This document shows, piece after piece, positions 61,602-64,000 of a stretch of DNA of 64,000 nt. Both the position numbers and the translations under genes were made by a program. How positions within the stretch are numbered: the first letter of the stretch is position 1; the number at the start of each line of letters is the position of its first letter. Source of the stretch: an uncultured Clostridia bacterium (lineage in GTDB: Bacteria > Bacillota > Clostridia > Oscillospirales > Acutalibacteraceae); assembly GCA_946183365.1 (NCBI GenBank), contig CAMHAH010000002.1, positions 1 through 64,000 of the forward strand, read 5' to 3'. The notes under the pieces were generated by a model, which was given only the letters and a program-made list of their open reading frames with translations, was not told where the DNA came from and made no database searches.

Positions 61602-61628
61602 GGCGCCTGCCGAAAAGCAGGCGCCTGT
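61602..61628 (-). terminator. Hairpin after the CotH/dockerin gene
   Basis: GGCGCCTGC-cgaaaa-GCAGGCGCC, a perfect hairpin 13 bases after the stop; on the minus strand it is followed by TATTTGTTAC. Confidence 0.7.
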
Positions 61629-61640
61629 GTTATATGGATG

Positions 61641-64000
61641 TTATCTAAGACCTGTGACCGACCTCTGGAGCATAGTCGCGTCTACCGCGTCAGCCTCGCC
61701 GCTGCGGTCAAAGTCAGCCGCCTTAAGCTGATGGGCTGTTAAGCCGTACATAGCTATTACATAGCGCTGCAGATAGGTGACGTCTATGATGTCTACCTCT
61801 CCGCTGTCGTCTACGTCGCCCATGAGAACGTCGTCATAACTCAGCGTTCTGCCCTGAATGACAGCATAGTTGAGCGCGAGCTCGCCGCCCGTAGGCGTAT
61901 CTGCAGCGCTGCCGCCGGCTACTGTGGTCATAGATACCGGCACAAGCTGCAGGATGAGGGTATCATGGAATACGTCATACTTGAAATCAGGCAGAGCGGT
62001 CTTGTCAAAATACGCTGTGAGCACCTTGCGGTTCTCGGCTGTTATCTTAGCCGAGGCTCCGTCTATATCGGTGAAGGTCTCGCCGTCGGTGCTGTGCTGC
62101 AGCTTCCACTCGGCGGGGCATTTATTTGAACCCGCGAGATACAGTGTAAGATTGAGCTGATCATATCCCGTCGCGGGGACAGCGAAGCGGATATAAGGCT
62201 CACCCCAGGGGTTCTTTGAGCCGGCTGCCATTATCGGGGTGATAAGAGTGCCCGTCTTGCCGTACTCGGCGTCGCTCCACTCAAGCGCGCGTAGCTTTTC
62301 GCCGCTTACGGTGAGGGTCATGGTACCGTTGCCGAGGGTCGCCTTGTAGCCTTCGTCAGAGCTGCCGTATTCGGTCAGCTTGTCTCCCGATACCTTTTCA
62401 GCGTTATCGAATATCCATGCCGCGATCGCGTCGGTGAGGTCGGGGGTGATGATCTCTTCCTCGGGCTGAGTGGGTTCTTCGGTCTGCGCCTCGGTGGGCT
62501 CGGTTGCGGGTTCGGACGGGATATAAGCGTCTATATACTGGGCGCTGATCCACGCGGCGCGTGAGTTGGTCCAATCCATCATATAATCGAACTGACCGTC
62601 AAAGGTGTACTGGTCATATGTTGTCGTTGAGCTGTTCTGTTTGAGAGATACGGCTGTGACCTGACCGTATGCGTTCTTAGTGTAGTCGGCTGTATATCCG
62701 CGCAGACTGCCGTGGTCGCAGATCCAGCTCGAGTTGGTGACGAGCTCCCAGACCTTGTAGTTCATATCGGCAGAGCCGCGCAGGATGTCGGCGTATACGT
62801 TTGATGAATACAGCTCGCCGTCGGAGATGTTCTTTGAGTTGAGGATATCGAGAGCGGGGAGGAAGTCTTCGAACCATACCCTGCGTACCTCATCCATGAT
62901 AACGCTGTTCTTGACTGCCTCCGCGAGGAAGTTGGGGCCTGCGTAGCCGTTCTTCTTTGTCGAGAACCAACCTGAGGGCAGGGTGTAGTCGGTTATACGC
63001 AGACGGCTCAGGTCGCCGCTTACTCCGCGGGCATTGCCCAGAGAATTATCATAGTCCCATACGGGAGAAGCAAAGAACTTATATTTACCGTCTTTGTCGG
63101 GCTTATAGGTGAAATAGAAGGAAGAAGCGCCGCTGTCCCAGTTCTTGCCCAGCTCGTTTATCAGATAGACCTTGGCGAGGGAGTTTATATCGATATAATC
63201 GTTGATGTTAGCTTTGCCGATATTGTTGTACATGACGCTGTACTTTGAGCGGATATATGTGCGCACGGCGTTGTAGTTTGGGTCGTCGGTGGCTAATTCC
63301 GGCGCCTTCATGGTGAGGTTATTGCCGTTCTTCGCAGTGAAATGGAAGTCATCGGCAGCGGGGCTTGAGTCTATCTCGGCGACGAAGCAGAAGTCGTCCT
63401 TAACTCCGCCTGTCTCGGGGTCGAGGTAATCGTCCTCTTCAAAGTCGCTGATAAGGGTGTTTTTGCCTGTGTCTATCTTCTGACAGATCTGGTATGTGCC
63501 CTGATATTCTCCGTTGGTATAAAGGTCGATGAAGCGGCTGTCTGAGGAATAGGGCACGCCTATCTCGTCAGCCAGATCGAAGAGTATGCGGTTGCGAGCC
63601 ATAGCGGCGTCCTGGAAGTTAGATACGAGAGAGAACTTCTTGCACTTTTCCATTCCCGCGAGCTCAATGGTGTTCTGGAAGGTAACATTGAAGCCCTTTT
63701 TGTCAGCGTTCCAAGAGGTGTTGCCGCGACCCTTCATCTTTTTGATCTCTGTATTCTCGATCTTTCCGTCAGGTGTGGAAACAGCGCCCGACGCGGCTAC
63801 CGAGTTTTCTTTGTTTGCCGTCAAGTATGAGAAGAAATCCTTATAGTTCTCGAACTCGTCGGTATTGTTAACCCACAGAGCCGCCTCGGCGGTAGAGAAC
63901 ATGAATTTTACGGTGCGGGTCGAGCCCTTCCAATCAACCTTGTATGATGTATCGGCGTTCACCTTAACTGCAGCTGAGCCGAACGAGGGTACGGTCGTTC
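61641..64000 (-). CDS. CotH-kinase family protein with dockerin (5' end outside the window)
   Basis: At least 786 residues; the reading frame stays open to the window end, so the real start and signal peptide lie beyond 64000. The CotH-like kinase domain has KKMKGRGNTSWNADKKGFNV, KKFSLVSNFQDAAMARNRIL, NWDSGASSFYFTY and FASPVWDYDNSLG. A Thr/Pro/Glu linker (EPATEPTEAQTEEPTQPEEE), an Ig/carbohydrate-binding-like domain and a two-repeat dockerin (GDVDDSGEVDIIDVTYLQRY, ADFDRSGEADAVDATMLQRS) follow. Secreted CotH-dockerin proteins are known in cellulosomal Ruminococcus. Possible role: protein phosphorylation or scaffolding at the surface. Confidence 0.9.
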   Translation of the reverse strand, partial: TTVPSFGSAAVKVNADTSYKVDWKGSTRTVKFMFSTAEAALWVNNTDEFENYKDFFSYLTANKENSVAASGAVSTPDGKIENTEIKKMKGRGNTSWNADKKGFNVTFQNTIELAGMEKCKKFSLVSNFQDAAMARNRILFDLADEIGVPYSSDSRFIDLYTNGEYQGTYQICQKIDTGKNTLISDFEEDDYLDPETGGVKDDFCFVAEIDSSPAADDFHFTAKNGNNLTMKAPELATDDPNYNAVRTYIRSKYSVMYNNIGKANINDYIDINSLAKVYLINELGKNWDSGASSFYFTYKPDKDGKYKFFASPVWDYDNSLGNARGVSGDLSRLRITDYTLPSGWFSTKKNGYAGPNFLAEAVKNSVIMDEVRRVWFEDFLPALDILNSKNISDGELYSSNVYADILRGSADMNYKVWELVTNSSWICDHGSLRGYTADYTKNAYGQVTAVSLKQNSSTTTYDQYTFDGQFDYMMDWTNSRAAWISAQYIDAYIPSEPATEPTEAQTEEPTQPEEEIITPDLTDAIAAWIFDNAEKVSGDKLTEYGSSDEGYKATLGNGTMTLTVSGEKLRALEWSDAEYGKTGTLITPIMAAGSKNPWGEPYIRFAVPATGYDQLNLTLYLAGSNKCPAEWKLQHSTDGETFTDIDGASAKITAENRKVLTAYFDKTALPDFKYDVFHDTLILQLVPVSMTTVAGGSAADTPTGGELALNYAVIQGRTLSYDDVLMGDVDDSGEVDIIDVTYLQRYVIAMYGLTAHQLKAADFDRSGEADAVDATMLQRSVTGLR

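Overview
The window is from a dockerin-bearing, Gram-positive-type gut or rumen anaerobe, most like Ruminococcus or related Oscillospiraceae. Reasons: dockerin motifs of the GDxDGDGxVxVxDATxIQR type in three secreted proteins, a BspA-type LRR protein, strong AGGAGG ribosome sites, and a pyruvate:ferredoxin oxidoreductase. No phage, insertion sequence or CRISPR array was seen. 

Layout. 1-912 is the 3' part of a 23S rRNA gene, with no 5S gene recognisable after it. 1.2-10.5 kb holds an ECF sigma/anti-sigma pair, endonuclease III, a universal stress protein, a CpXC protein, an amphipathic helical protein, a compact AT-rich type II restriction-modification pair, a lipoprotein, a CBS/CorC protein and LepA. 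10.7-15.0 kb holds tRNA-Thr, a candidate structured RNA or attenuator, an LRR protein ending in half a dockerin, TrmO and a zinc-ribbon membrane protein. 

15.4-44.7 kb is the centrepiece: about 31 genes on the + strand, tightly packed, with one good promoter in front and one strong terminator behind. It is an exopolysaccharide or cell-surface glycan locus: Wzz-like chain-length protein, BY-kinase, aminotransferase, initiating sugar-phosphate transferase, two ATP-grasp ligases around a GNAT, PIG-L deacetylase, PglD-like acyltransferase, GT4, Wzy, pyruvyl transferases, FrhB-like Fe-S proteins and Wzx. Embedded in it is a small ACP-dependent acyl-building module (FabD, MBL hydrolase, two KASIII, two SDR, four ACPs). 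A carboxyltransferase set follows (12S-like, a small subunit, 1.3S-like biotin carrier, 5S-like) that matches transcarboxylase in composition and lacks biotin carboxylase, then another SDR and an acyl-AMP ligase. The inference is that the locus makes its own malonyl-CoA (carboxyl group from oxaloacetate) and a short beta-keto/hydroxy acyl group, which is attached to an amino sugar of the glycan. 

44.7-49.5 kb is a zinc-uptake operon (Fur-family regulator, ZnuA, ZnuC, ZnuB, lipoprotein) behind a clear promoter and a palindromic operator, plus a zinc-ribbon membrane protein. 49.7-59.5 kb carries hisS-aspS, then valS and nifJ on the minus strand. 59.8-64 kb has a HAD hydrolase, a secreted dockerin protein and a CotH-kinase/dockerin protein cut by the window end. 

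Two interspersed repeat families sit in the intergenic spaces. One of them (four copies) always lies directly 3' of a gene in the sense direction.
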